From contig OY728119.1 of NCBI GenBank assembly GCA_963277665.1, positions 315,538,206 to 315,602,205 of the forward strand: DNA of 64,000 nt. Direction: 5' to 3'. The translations under genes were made by a program, and so were the position numbers. Numbering within the stretch: the stretch's first letter is position 1; each line of letters starts with the position of its first letter. The stretch comes from Viscum album. Taxonomy: Eukaryota; Streptophyta; Magnoliopsida; Santalales; Viscaceae. The notes below the pieces were generated by a model, which saw only the letters and a program-made list of their open reading frames with translations, was not told where the DNA came from and made no database searches. Positions 1 to 13,086 of the stretch are shown here, in pieces.

Positions 1-439
1 TCAAAGTTCACTTATGGGAGTTCTTCCAAAAATAACAAATTAGATGTAATTACTTAGTTCTCAAGAGGCTTCAATATATTATTGTGATGGATCAGTTATT
101 TTTTAGGCTTTATTTCACCCAATATCTGTGAATAGGAATCACATACTATGGTTATGGATGAATTTGATTTTGGTAAGTAATTTTTATAAAATAGTCTTCA
201 GTATAAGTTTTATATAAGCAAATAAGAAGATCGTATAAGGATACATGTTGGTGTATAAATGTGTTAAAGATATAATGTTACACCTTAATATGAGTTATTA
301 TAGTGAAACGTTTTCTAGAGAAACATTTTCTATGATGGAAAAGTTTTGGAATGATAATCTCAGTCACATGGGTGATAAAGGGAATCAAATCTTGGATTTT
401 AAAGGAATACTTAAAACAAATAACATTGAGTACTTATAT

Positions 440-1260
440 TTTTAAGAGTTTATTCATGGGAATAAATGAAAGGTATCCTTCAATTTGGATGTTAAGACAC
501 CAAAGAACCAAAAGTTTGATCTATTGTATACATATGTATGTGGACTAGTATTATTTTATTCTCACGGAGAGTCATTATAATATGTTAACTTCATTGATGA
601 TGCATCATAGATGGTCTGGGTTTTATTAATCAAGAACAAGTTTAAAAAAATAACCTTCATTCTATGGAGACACATAATGTAAAAGGAGGTCAATATTAAT
701 ATTAAGTGATTGAGTTATGATAATGGTAGAGAATATAGAAATAGATAATTTTGGGGTTCTATTGGGAAAAATGAATTCGTTTTGGAAATATTTTTCTTCT
801 ATAATTAGAATAAAATATTTTGGAAGAGTGAATGAACTTAATGATGAATGAGAAATATTATATCATTTATCTATATTATAGTTTCTAAAAGAAAATTTGG
901 GTGTAATTATTGAATAATACAATATACACCATTAATAAAATTCTTTCCAAGCTACGAGGTAAATAAAATCAAGAAGTTACGATTACCATAATATCAGTCA
1001 ATGTCTCCCACCTCAATGTCATTGGATGTTTTACTTTTGTCAATGTTGATTCTTGATAGAGGGAAAAGTTATAAGAAAATTCCATAACATATTTCTTTAT
1101 AGGGTATGGTAGTAATGAATTTGGATTTTGACTATGGGATTATGATCACCATAAGTTAAATAGAATCCAAAATATTCACTATAATAAAAGGATAAATTGG
1201 AAGTATTGGAACAGGGAGGATGATATAACCAAGAATAAATAATTAATAGGTATTGTCAAC
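440..1260 (+). pseudogene. copia integrase remnant
   Basis: In living elements this enzyme inserts the cDNA copy into the chromosome. Seen here: a stretch near 475-547 ending LLYTYVCGL (family form: LVHTDVWGP), FIDDAS near 583-600 (first catalytic Asp region), YDNGREY near 715-735 (family form SDNGGEY, second catalytic Asp) and a C-terminal GYGSNEFGF near 1105-1135. Stops fall between the motifs and a clear catalytic Glu could not be placed. The order and spacing match plant copia integrases. It cannot make protein. Confidence 0.75.
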
Positions 1261-1589
1261 GAAGATCTGAATGAATGTTTGAAAGTTCATGATAGTTCAA
1301 GAAGCACTCAAGTTCTAGAAACATCATATAATCCAAAAAGTGATGTTTCAAAAGTACATTTGATTCTGGAGGTATTTTCTTGGACAAAAGTACCAAAAAT
1401 CTTTTTGATTATTGAATCTCGAGTCTGGTTTATATAAAAATAAATTCTTAAAGGAGTGAAACATCTAGAGTTAATGTGGCCTATCAGAGCCTGAATACCA
1501 TTATAGAGGTTTGTATACGATGTGCATTGTTTTTTTCTTATAGATGGGTGAAAACCTGAAATCCTAGATAAATTTTGAAGCCTCATTAT

Positions 1590-3060
1590 CTCAAGAAATT
1601 TTGAGTTAGTGATGAAGGTGGAGATGAAATATTTTCATCTTCCATGACATTAATGTTAATAAAAATTTCAACTATAAAATGAGAATTGATGAATAAATGG
1701 TTGTACTAGTTGAAGAAAGAAGTAGATAGTAGGAAATGGAAATAATAATTGTTATTTATGAAACTCTTTCAACAAACATAATTTGTGGATTTATATGAAA
1801 TGTTTTATCTAACTATTATTCAGATAATAATATGAATTGTTCTCATAATGGTTAAAAATAAAGGCCTATGTATTTAATAATTAGATGTTAAAATAGATTT
1901 CCTTCATGGATGTTTATAAGAGGATATATGAATGGAAAACCCAGAAGGATTAAAGCAATATAGAAGTAATCTATAATTAAATCTAAAATAATGTTTTTTT
2001 TGGGATTATGTAAGCCTCCATATAATGGAACCATATATTTTATGACTTCAAAGAAGAATGGAAATTCATCTTGTTCCATGTGCATTATTTATACCACTAG
2101 AGGGTGTCTTATAATAGAATTGTTATCATACATACATATATGGAATTAATTTTTGGGGTATAAATAGATAATGAATTGAAGAGATAAAGGAAAATATTCA
2201 TGGAAGATTCTAGATGAAGGATCACAATGAAGAAAAAAAAAATTATGGGGAAGAGAATTATGAGGGAATGGAAGTTAAAAACATTGATTTTGTCTTAGTT
2301 ATATTACATAATAAAGATAATGGAATGGTTTTGAATGTCTAAATACAAAACCATCATTATCCCATTGGTTGAAAATTTCAAACTATCCAATGATAGAGAA
2401 CTATGAATTAAAGATGAGGCTATGTTATAGAAATTGTTCCATATGGATCAATAATCCAAAGATTTATGTATTCTATAGTTTATATAAGACTAGACATTGT
2501 ACAATTTATGGAAATGGTTAGTAAGTTTAAGGATAATTAAATTAAAAATAACTGGGAAGTGGTAAAGTGGATAATTTAATATCTCAAAGGTTCATAAGGA
2601 AAATACTTATCTTCGAAAATAGATAATCCATTGTAAGGATATATTGATGTGGAATTTGGAGGAGATTCAAACACATAGATAAGTACCACTAGTTTTTTAT
2701 TTTCCCATCGAGGAACTTTCAAAATGTGGATGTTTAAACTGTTTCCAGTAGTTGTCTTATCTACCATGGTAGAAGAGAATATTATTTCAAAATAAGTAGG
2801 CAATTATATTGTATAGATGAAGGGATTATTACAGGAACTCAAAATTAAGAAGGTTAATAAAATTTTGTTCTATGATAGTCATAGTGAAATCCATTATACA
2901 AAAAATCTGGTGGTTCATTAAGGAATAAATCATTCAACTAACGTGCCACATCATCCAAATCTTGTGGAAGATATAGAAATCAAACCATATAAGATAAGTG
3001 GAAGTCCAAATCTAGAAGATATGATGACGAAGCTCATAGTTCAGGAATTTTTGGGGTCTT
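1590..3060 (+). pseudogene. copia reverse transcriptase-RNase H remnant
   Basis: The RT region shows LDVKIDFLHG followed by MENPEGL near 1883-1955, the plant copia signature DVKTAFLHG...MEQPEGF. The RNase H region shows ISTTSFLFS near 2680-2706, VVLSTMVEE near 2748-2775 (family VALSTTEAE), LLQELKIKK and FYDSHSEIHYTKN near 2823-2905, and SPNLEDMMTK near 3003-3033 (family NPADMLTK). The last 94 codons (2943-3227) are open, but start inside the domain, so this is a chance intact stretch. Several stops lie upstream. Identification is firm from the motif order; function is lost. Confidence 0.85.
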
Positions 3061-3960
3061 ATTGTGCCATAGTGGGGCTTGGGTGGCCAAATAAAGAGAA
3101 TGGAGATTCACTATCTATTATTTTAGAAAGAAGTAGTGATGAATTCCAAAGTGATCTAGTGGAATTTTCATATATGAAAAAACAAATTCTCAATAGGGAT
3201 ATTATTTTGTTTAGTTGTGATAACTAATTTTTTGAAAAATTTACATAATTTTTAAATGGAATGATTCTATAATTGATGTTATAGAACCAGATGGTGGATG
3301 GTCAATGGAACAAATGAATTATTGAACTCCTAGTAGTGCAATTAGTTACCACTAATTGTATATGTTAGAATAGTTTAATAAGTTATTGTCTTTCATAATA
3401 ATAACTCTATAAATGCATAATACTAAACTAGTGTTTTTAAAGGCCATTTATGATTCTTTATAGGGCTATTTAAGAGTAAAATAGATTGATTTCATTAATC
3501 ACAAGAGATTTTAATGTTAGGTGGTGTATTTTCTAGGATGGCTCCAGTGTACTTGATCAGAAACAGGGTCATCCCAAAAGAGAAAAAATTGATGGAATCA
3601 GATCAACTGAATATACTTGTCCATATGTAGTTGATTTGGGTCACTTGTTCAAAATCATGCAATATTTCTATTATTATATCATTTGTAATAAAATATCATC
3701 AGATATTCAATGATAATGTTGGACTAAGCCTGAACCATGTGAATTATTTTGTTGTTGTTGTAAGTGTGTTTGAGTTTTTTTCTTCTTTTTGTGTGTGTGT
3801 TTAGGAATATATACTAATATCAAAGTGATTCGATGAATGAATTAAGAGTATTCTTCCTTCATCTGTAAATTGATATTAGGTGTTAACATGTTCAAAACAT
3901 TTATACATATTTAGTGGAGTTGAGGAATTGAAGGAAATTTTATAAGGTGATGGTTAGGCA
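3060..3960. other. Unassigned AT-rich DNA after copia-1
   Basis: Probably contains the 3' end of copia-1, but no LTR terminus could be fixed. A purine-rich stretch near 3150-3165 could be the decayed polypurine tract. A short GT run lies at about 3789-3802. No coding motif was recognised on either strand. Confidence 0.4.
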
Positions 3961-5090
3961 TGATATTGTAAACCAAAAGATCAACAAAAAATTTATAAAA
4001 ATGAATCAAATTATGTTTTAACTATATGAATCATTAAGTAAATAAAAAATTAAAAATCATTATTCAATCCAAAAGATAATACCTAGTACTCAAAAAGTCT
4101 ATATATGCTACTAAAAGCAGTTTTGTGGTTGTATTTCCCCTTCAATATAAGTTGTTGCTTCCCTAATATCAAATTAATATTAAAGAAAAATATAACTCAT
4201 TTTAATTGATCAAATATATCATTTATTCTAGTCAATATATACTTAATTTTTACCATCACTTGGTTAGGATTTTATTAAACTATGCATAGGCATAGAATTC
4301 TAACTAATTTCTTGTCAAACAATATATTAGCATACACTAGATTTGATAAAACAAAAATTAACAAGATCTTCCGAATGAATTTTCAATTTATGTAAATCAA
4401 ATAGGGTCATGAGATAAGTTTACAATGATATAATATATGTTCCTATATGAAAATAAATATGAAATTTCACTTCTCTAATTAGTGTCAATGCAATAAAATC
4501 ATCTATAAATACGCATGTTCATTTAATCACAACCATAATAATAATATATCCCAACACTCCTTCCAAAGTATTAAGAAATAATGGTACTAAACAATAAGAT
4601 ATCATCCTAATATTTTTAGGAATATTTCCTTGTCTTCATGATATTATATCCTAGTCACATTGGAACATGTGATTATCAAGATCATAAATAGAAAATTTTA
4701 CAGTATTATTATTAAATTTTCATATTAGATTAGGTATTTAATAATGAGTTGATGAAAAAGATAAGATAAAATATATTAATGTACAAAAAATAAGTAGTCC
4801 CAAGAAATATATACATATATAATGACAATATTTCAAACTATATATTTGAATCCCTAACCCCCTTTCATCCCTAAAAGGGTAGAAATACCCACAATATTAG
4901 AAATCAATGCAGTATGGAAAACCAATTTATTTATTACAAAATAATAAAAAAATGAATGTTAAAATCATATAAAAAACAGTCTAAAACCATAATTGTGATG
5001 ACATGACCTATAGATTCACCCCATGAACCAATATGAATTATAGGAAACCTTCAAATTCATTCCCCAATCACCATATACTATAAATAATAT
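3960..5090. other. Unassigned A/C-rich DNA, possible minus-strand element end near 4554
   Basis: The plus strand is A- and C-rich, as in the minus-strand gypsy elements further right. The text cccaacactccttcc near 4548-4562 reads on the minus strand as a purine tract followed by TGTTGGGA, the usual junction of polypurine tract and LTR in plant copia elements. No RNase H motif could be confirmed next to it. This is a weak call, and the rest holds nothing recognisable. Confidence 0.25.
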
Positions 5091-6200
5091 TGGGGTAAAC
5101 AACATAATAATTATGGAATTATTTTTCCTCAAAATAAAGAACCAAATACATATAAATTTAATAATTTTTTCGACTAAAATATTAAGAAACTGAAAAATAG
5201 ACTATAAAAAAACTATGGAAACCAAACTTAGTATTGTAGAAATAGAGTGACCACATTTATAATATAATTAATCCAACTAAAGAAGAAGGCACATAACTGT
5301 TACAGATAATCCAACACACTTGTTAACACATAACTAAAAACTCCACATATAGAATGAAAATAACTCCTAGGATTTATGACAAATGAAAATTTATAGTGTT
5401 CTAATTCCTTCATCACGAAAAAAACTTATCTACACAAACATCAAGATATATGAGTAGAGAGTGATTAAGTGAATATTTTATAGGATTTTCCAATATAAAC
5501 ACAATTAATTTCTATATATGATTTATTCCCTACCATGTAATCAATGAAATTACAAATTCTTTAAATATTTTAAAACAAAATATTTTTTCATGAAATTCTA
5601 GATAAAGACAATAAATTGCATGAAAATGGCACACATAATTGTTTCTTCCCAAATAATAGTAACCCTAATTGGCTCATCCAATTCATTAATCCATTAATAA
5701 TCTATAAAATTTTATTATAGATAAAAAATATTAAAAATATGCCAACAAATACCTACAAATTATTATATCATACACACATTGTAAACCATCACACACTCGA
5801 ATGTTTCTTAAAAAATGGTATCTTCTTGTATGTATCACATAGAATGTTAATCCTTATCTAAAATACATCTTTAAACTATGTATAACTACCTTGATATTAT
5901 GTCCATTCCCAACACTTCTATATTATTACTCATATGCAAATTCATTCATTTTCCAAAAACAAATTTTATTCCCAAAAATAGTTTCTCAAAATAATTCCAT
6001 TAAAAACACATTATATTAAATTTAATGTAATTTTAGATATAAAAATACAATTTCTTAAATAACTTATTTTAAAAAAAATATCACATTTTTCATCAAAAAC
6101 CCCTAAATCCAAATTTTTACAAATCTATAAATCCTAAATTTTATTAAATAATTTTTATAACATTATGGGATAAATAATAAACCACATTAATCTGCTGAAA
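5091..6200 (-). repeat. LTR-like block related to the chromovirus C LTR
   Basis: From about 5091 this stretch follows, with many substitutions and small gaps, the block that starts at 39302. Shared landmarks are a run reading ctcaaaat..agaacca near the start, accatgtaat..atgaa in the middle, cttcccaaataa.agtaaccct, and tttcttaaaa.aatg near the end. At 39302 this block is the LTR of a minus-strand chromovirus, so the same identity and orientation are inferred here. Alignment was by eye. It becomes unreliable after about 6100. Confidence 0.5.
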
Positions 6201-7200
6201 ATTACATAAAATAGATAATAAGTAATCATTGTCTATCAATGAATGAATAGGATCCACCAACCTTACACGATCAATATCCAAATATGACAAATTCAATAGA
6301 TATGATGTCAAAATATATGATTTGATCCATAAAATCCTAGCAATAAGAACATGTGATCCTGATTCATTAATTCATTATTTAAGATTTACAATTTCATCAC
6401 TATGGATCTAATCTTCCATTGTCAAATCAAAATAGATACACCTGATATGATAGCGCTATAAATTGAGGATAAGTGAAGGGGTATATTTCAGAATGATAAA
6501 ATCTAACATGCCTAACATTCAATTTGGAGCAGATATGTTCAATATTAAAAATAATTTCTTTATTGTATGGTGAAGAATCCACAAAATCACTCTTAAGGAG
6601 ATCTTGGTTCGTCTACAGTTGTAATAGTGTTTTAATATAAGTTATAGGAGGTTATATAAGATTTTAAAAGTCATGTAACACATCTTAACCTTAAAAGGAT
6701 GGTCTGATTAAATAGTCACAAGGACCGTAATGTTTCCCATACATTTTTCATTATCTCAAAACCCAAGCTGCATGGTCTAGATATATAGTACTTGGGTCGA
6801 TGAATCTACTTTTGCATTCCTCCTAGACCACATAAAATTACCTTACAAAGTGTACTACATGGCTAGGTTAACTATCCACCTAACTATGTATTCTACCTTA
6901 CTACTCCAAAAACATCAAATTTTAGTCCAAAATCCATCAAAATTAATTTAGGATCTATAAAATATATCATATGAAGGCTTGAAAAGTCATAGTTCAATTT
7001 TTTTTGAATTTTAAGTGTATTTTCTAAATTTTAGTGTAGTTAATTATTTAATTGAATGTTTATTTAAGGTTTTTTTGTTATTATTATTATTATGTTATTG
7101 TTGGTGGTGGTGGTGGTGGTGTTGTTTTTTTTGAGTCCCTCTAGTTTCTAATTAAAAGGAATCTGTATTTCTATATATCCCATATCAGCAAGCAGTAAGT
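6200..7200. other. Unassigned AT-rich DNA
   Basis: No coding motif was found on either strand. It may be a continuation of the LTR-like block to the left, because gatta.a.tcac.aaggacc near 6707-6726 recurs near 40553-40572, but this is thin evidence. The LINE to the right must start within or just after this stretch. Confidence 0.3.
7078..7123. repeat. Adjacent TTA and GGT microsatellites
   Basis: A short TTA run is followed closely by six GGT units, then a T tract. This is ordinary simple-sequence DNA. Confidence 0.9.
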
Positions 7201-10200
7201 ATGTGGTCACTTTTAGTTATCTAGTTTAAAGAGATTTGTCTCTCTTATCTATGACTATATCTATTACATTTATGGAAGGGAACATTTAAATGAACTCATA
7301 TACATCTTATGAAATGACTATAACAACTTTTACTTTTTAAGGACTTTATCTCTATTTATAATCCATTGTGAGAATATTGGGAATGTATTTTATAAAATTT
7401 CCTTAGAGGGGTTCCATAAATGGATTTATCATTGTTTTATTACTTAGACTTAAACTACGGGAGATTAATTTACATTGGTTAGAAATATTTTTAATGGGGA
7501 AAAGGTTAGAAATATTTAGAGATTGTTTTCCATCCAATATCATGTGTGAGGGTAGTTGTTTCAGTGTCTCTTTCCATTCTATGGTAATAGTATACTCTGA
7601 CCATTCACATCTCCTTATCTTGATTTCTTGTGATGAAAGAAGACTTTATCCTCATCTATTTAGGTTTGATGATTATTTTCTTGTCTATGATGTTTATCAC
7701 ATCATCATATGTCAATAATGGAATCAACATGTCGGGGTAACTATTGGTAAAAGGTTGGCTATTAAGCTCAAGATAATCAAGCAGCATCTTAGGTCTTGGG
7801 TTAAAGGAATATTCACATGTCTTCAAGACTATATCTATAAGTAATACTAGGATTTGATTATATATCAATGTATTCCTTACATTAATGATACTCCCACATA
7901 GGATAGGATTCAAAAATATGTTATTCTTGAAGAATTATGTATACATAAGGAGAGAATTATCCAAGAGGAGTGGCATTTTCACTATTTAAAGGATGAAGAT
8001 AGAAAATCTAAATTCTTTCACCTTATAAATTGTGAGAGAAAAGTAAAGAATATGATTACCAATATCAAAATTAATGATGAAATCATTCACCAAGAGTGGT
8101 GTTTTAAAAAATATCTTTTTCATTATTTTAATCATACATTTGAGGATTATACTCAGGTTAGGATTGAGTAAAACATTATTGATGTCATTAAAGATGGGAT
8201 CATAGACATGAATAATCCCTTTATTTATACTACCAAAACTAGATATGAGGTTAAACATGATCTACTTACATTTAATATGGATATTACAACTAGACCTGAT
8301 GGCTTCACCGATAAATTTTCTATAGATTATTGTGATATTTTCCAATAACATTTTTTCCAAATATTGAGAGAATTATTCTCTATTGAATTTATTCTTGTAG
8401 GTCTCAAATGTCAATTCTTAAATTTTATTACAAAGAATAATATGGTCTTTGAAATAAAATATTACATGCATGGTATGGTAATTAATACCATTCCCAATGT
8501 TATAAGAAAATTTATGTATTTAATACTTGGAACTATAGAAAATAAGATGTTATCCTCTAACCAATTTGACTTCATACTTGGTAAGAAGATTAAATATTTT
8601 CTCTTTACTACCTCTAAATGTGTAAACCTTTTGAAAAAATCCTACAAAAATGGTAAAATGGCACTTAAACAGGATATATCAAAGGTCTTTGACACTCTTC
8701 AATGAGACTTCATCATAGTCATTCATAATAGGTATTGACTCTCTAATAAAGTTTATATAATTTTGGACACTCTTATTAAAGGAACTAGGAGATTATCCAT
8801 GGTGAATGGGTTACCACATGGTTACGATAAATTCTCGAGAGGGTTGAGGTAGGGTGATCATCTATCAACACATTCCTTTTAAATAAGTGAATAATACTTG
8901 AGTAAATTTCTTACAAAAGCTATTAAATCTAACTCAATATCCCTCATAAAGGATTCGAGGAACATGAGAGCCCTACTCACCATTTTTATGCAAATGATGT
9001 AAATCATTTATATAAATGGGATTAACACTCTCTTTATTCTATATAGTAGATTTTTAGAATTATGAGAAAGTATCTTAGTATATAATTAAATTGAATAAAT
9101 ATTATGTCTACATCATGGGATGGATTTACCACATCCAAGATGAGATGGGTTTTGAGGGAATTATATATAAAGGAAGGATCTATCCCTTTTACTTACCACG
9201 GGCTTACTCTATTTTGGCCAGGGTTAGAAACAATTATCTTCAAGACATTACCTTCAAAATCACATCCCATCTTGATGATTGGAAAAATAAAACTCTTTAA
9301 TGGGATAACAGGATATGTCTATTTAACACTATTATAACCTCCATGTTTTTTATGCCTTACATTTTTATAAATAACATGTTGGAATAATTTAGAATCATAA
9401 GAAAAAAATTAGAAATTTCAATTAGACTAGGTCCATTCATGAAAATGATCTTATCATCTTGGAATTAAATGAGTGAAACAAACACCTAGACATGGATGGT
9501 ATCAACATAAAGAATCTTATAATGTTCAAAAAATCTCTCATTTCAAGCTTCCTCTTGTATCTTTATAGTAATATAAATGAAGTTACTATTTTTCTATATT
9601 CTTGGTCATTTATAAACATATAAAAGGATAAAAATTATATCTTGGGTATAGTGTTTGGCATATCATCATAAATTCCTTTAAATAAATTAAAATTCATAGA
9701 TAATGGTTCCCATCCAAGGACACCTACCTTAACATCGGTCATAGTAAATGATATAATTTTTGTCTCTATGACATATTTTGTTTTCCTTAGGAACTTACAA
9801 ATATTTTTATTGATGATTCCTTTAATATGTGGGATAATATTGTTTCTTACATTCCCATAAAACTAATATCAGTGCTCCAAAATTACTATTTCCATGATCA
9901 TGATCTGAAGACATGTCTCTTTAAACACATATGATATCTCAATGCTATATTTCACTTAAATTATTAGTGTGGTGGTGTTGAAATTATTAAAAAATTGAAA
10001 AAGGACACGTTCAAATAGGATGTCACCTCTTAATCTCGAAAATCTAGTACAAATTTCTTCCAACTGATGACAATCTCTAGATAGGCTTACTGATTACACC
10101 AGCCTCCTCTTTTTTCCTCTCCAAGACTGAAATCTTCACTCACATTTTCTTTGATTGTGATTTTATTTAGTATAATCAGATTTTTATACTTAATTGGTTA

Positions 10201-11063
10201 CAAATGAATCGATCTTTTTCATATATTCACCTATTTATGATCCATGATTTCAATCTAAAAAGGAGTTTTAAAACTTTTAATCTATTTATGAATTTTATTA
10301 TAACTTGTTTCTATTTCATTTATACTGCTAAAAACTATCTTAGGCTTAAATGTAAATCGAAAACCATCAAAGTGATTCTTATATGTAATCTTAATTATTT
10401 TAAAATCACTAACAATATCCTTTTTGGGTCTATTCCTTATTATATCATGGATCCAGTAATACCCAAAACCATTAGGTGGGTTAATTACCTAGGGAGATGC
10501 AGAAATATGCTTATGTTAAATGGATTCTGCCATGGATTTTTGAGATCATGGATAGAATTTATGGGTCAGTCAGGGGTGATCCTGGGACTATAGGTTGTGG
10601 ATGTATCTTCAAAACATTTCCAGGATTTATTATAGGACCCCACTCATAATTTATCAAGAACTCAATTACTTATAATGTGGAACTACTTACTATCACTCTA
10701 TAATTAATTACACTAAACAACTTAATTTGAAATATTTTTGGATTGAAAGAAAATCAATGATGGTTGTTGAAGCTTTTAATTGTTATATACTCATAGTTCC
10801 TAAGATATTAATTCTAACATAGATCGAATGGTTAAATTATTTTTAAGGATACATGTCAATATCTCTCACATATAAAGGGAAGGTAACATGGAGGAAAATG
10901 TTATCATATAGAAAGAGGTTAAAGAATATGTTTCATAGTGGTATTTAGCTCTCATTGTTTCTTTTATATATTTTTATTTTTCCAATATGGATGGAGATAT
11001 TTATACTCATAAATTATGATCTACTTTGTATACTCCTTATTTTTAATAATTTAAAGGATATGG
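7200..11063 (+). mobile_element. 5'-truncated L1-type LINE with RNase H
   Basis: The order is end of endonuclease, RT, C-terminal zinc-finger region and RNase H, as in plant L1-type LINEs. There is no ORF1 or endonuclease start, so the copy is 5'-truncated, as is usual for LINEs. The right end abuts copia A at 11064, which probably inserted into or next to the LINE 3' end. No convincing A tail or target duplication remains. The left edge is approximate. Confidence 0.8.
7440..10950 (+). pseudogene. LINE ORF2 remnant: endonuclease end, RT, zf-RVT, RNase H
   Basis: The living protein nicks target DNA and reverse transcribes its own mRNA at the nick. Seen in order: YSDHSHLLILIS near 7590-7625 (endonuclease SDH box), YLKDEDRKSKFFH near 7984-8022 (family WLKEGDRNTKFFH), LSSNQFDFILGKK near 8550-8590, ALKQDISKVFDT near 8659-8695, FSRGLR then GDHLS near 8833-8868 (family SRGVRQGDPLS), and FYANDV near 8983-9000. 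That last motif is the catalytic FADD box, with the first Asp changed to Asn. Then come the pre-finger region at 9091-9300, HIFFDCDF near 10143-10166, and RNase H GDPGTIGCGC near 10576-10606. Long parts stay in one frame. Several stops and at least two frameshifts kill it. Confidence 0.85.
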
Positions 11064-13072
11064 TGTTGGACTTGGTTCCCTAGAACCAACTTCTGTGTAC
11101 TTTACGATAACTATTATTCATAGTTTTGAATATTAATAAACTCTTTATCACATCCCGAATGTTCTTATGTTTAAAATAGTATGTGATAATTTCCTAAGAG
11201 TATTTGTCACACTAAAATATCATAGTAGTCCCCCTCTTAGATGAGAACCCATATGTGTCATGACAGTATTCTTAAATAAATGTTATATAGCAATAAATTC
11301 TTTTGATGGAATCAAATGATTCAGTATTTCAGGGGTGGAGTCTCATAGGAATTTTAGGAATATTCTCTTGGTTTATACCCTTTGTAATATCTAGTGTATG
11401 AAATTTTTAGAATGCAACCTTTTAGTAGGAAATGAACATTTATATGTGGAAATGGATGTTCTTATCAGTGGTCATGTGTATTGATCCTTAGACATTAATA
11501 TTATTATTAATTAGTATTATGAGTCATTTAATTTGATGTATTGATGAAAATATTGATGACATATGTTCGTGTCAAGGTAGGATACATTGGGTTTTTCATG
11601 AGTAATACCATATTAATTAATAATGTCAGAAAGGAATTATCCATTCTATTCCTTAAAAAAGATGATATTCTATGCCCTTTTATGGAAATGATATAGCCTA
11701 AATAAATCAATATCCATGTTGTCAAATAGGCAAGTTTTATTTTTGGAATGTCAAAGAAAGAGACATCAAGCACATAGGTTGATGGCAATAGCATGAAACC
11801 TGCTTGATTAGAGATTTCATGAAAAATTTATTATATTACACAGTGAGAATATGTTTGAGGTATTATGGAATTATGTAATTAACTTCTTTCTATATGGGTG
11901 CCTTAGCATGTTACCAAAAGAAAATATTGGATTTTAGGCTTCTTCAAATAATGAAACTGAGAGAGAGGCCTAGAGGATCACACACTAAGTATATCGAGAT
12001 TCTTAGTTAAATAATATATTATTTATTTATAATTTAACAATTTTAATAAATATTATTCTCACATGTGGTTTAATAATTATTCCTGTTTTCTTAATCATGT
12101 ATATTATATCACCAGTTATTCAATAGAATATTATGTGAGTGGAATATTTAATAAATGTTAATTTTATATTTAGTGAATATAATATTTATTTATTTATTAG
12201 TGAATAATGTAGTGTTATTTTATATTAAATAAATATTCATTAACTAAGGTCTGGTCAATATTGTAGAGGAATGGTAGACCATGTTTATTGGTTTGGTGAG
12301 AAATAATATATATTTAATTTTAATTGATTAAATAATATTTAATTTATTTAATGAGTTTAATGCATGTTAATAAATAATAATATTACTATTATTATCATAT
12401 ATATGGGGTACTGCAAGGATTAAATAAATAATAAAGGGAACTTGTGAAATTATTTATATCTTCCCCTGGTGGTATATAATACCAATTAAATTATTTTTCA
12501 ATAGATCCAATTCATTTTTGTTGTGAACATTGAATCCATAGAATCCTATCGAAGCCCAAGAGATATCCTTTCTCAAATAACTCTCTCAAGATTGGAGAGA
12601 GACCTTCCTCCACCTTCCACTCTTGAGTCTAGAGAGATCACGAAGAATCCTTTGGAAGTGATTCTCAAGATGATCAATAGAGAACAATGCAGTCATTAGG
12701 ATCTATCATGCTAGAACCTTGATATTCCTACGATGATGTTTATTGATTTGGGGAACATGTTTGGATCACCGCTAAAGGGAATCTTCCCTTGATTCCATTA
12801 ATAAAATGACCGTATGACATATTCATTTTTAGATCCATAAATGAAGAAAAAATTCTCACAAGGTAATTATTTAATTTCATAAATTATTTAAAAATAATAT
12901 GTGATTATTATGTTCTCTGGTCTAGTGTTTTATCCATTTTCTATATTCTCTTATTCAATTCTATTGATCATGGAATTTATCACCATGTAAATCTCATATT
13001 GGTCATCAATTGTGATAAAAATAAATGTTTGGAACTGCCCAGCATATTCTTTCATTGCACTCATAAATTACA
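11064..13072 (+). repeat. 5' LTR of copia A
   Basis: Starts TGTTGGACTTGGTTCCC and ends ...AAATTACA two bases before the primer site. Matched in position and text by 19742-21719, 41625-43716 and 62298-63752. Shared landmarks are CTAGAACCAA near the start, GATGACATATGTTC about 0.5 kb in, and a very AT-rich block with many copies of AATATTTATTTATT-like words at about 12000-12400. Promoter and polyadenylation signals normally lie in the LTR, but none was pinned down. Confidence 0.88.
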
Positions 13073-13074
13073 AG

Positions 13075-13086
13075 TGGTATTAGAGA
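13075..13086 (+). other. Primer binding site of copia A
   Basis: TGGTATTAGAGA matches the usual plant copia site TGGTATCAGAGC, which pairs with the 3' end of initiator methionine tRNA, at 10 of 12 bases. It lies two bases after the LTR terminal CA, the same spacing as in element B. Confidence 0.85.

Larger units (their letters stand above)
1..3230 (+). mobile_element. Decayed Ty1/copia element, pol portion (copia-1)
   Basis: The order pre-integrase, integrase, reverse transcriptase, RNase H is that of Ty1/copia, read on the plus strand. Motifs are recognisable only when stops and frame changes are ignored. The gag and 5' LTR would lie left of the window or are unrecognisable. No 3' LTR could be delimited after the RNase H tail. 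The element is heavily decayed and differs in sequence from copia A and B further right, so it is a separate family. The right edge is approximate. Confidence 0.8.
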
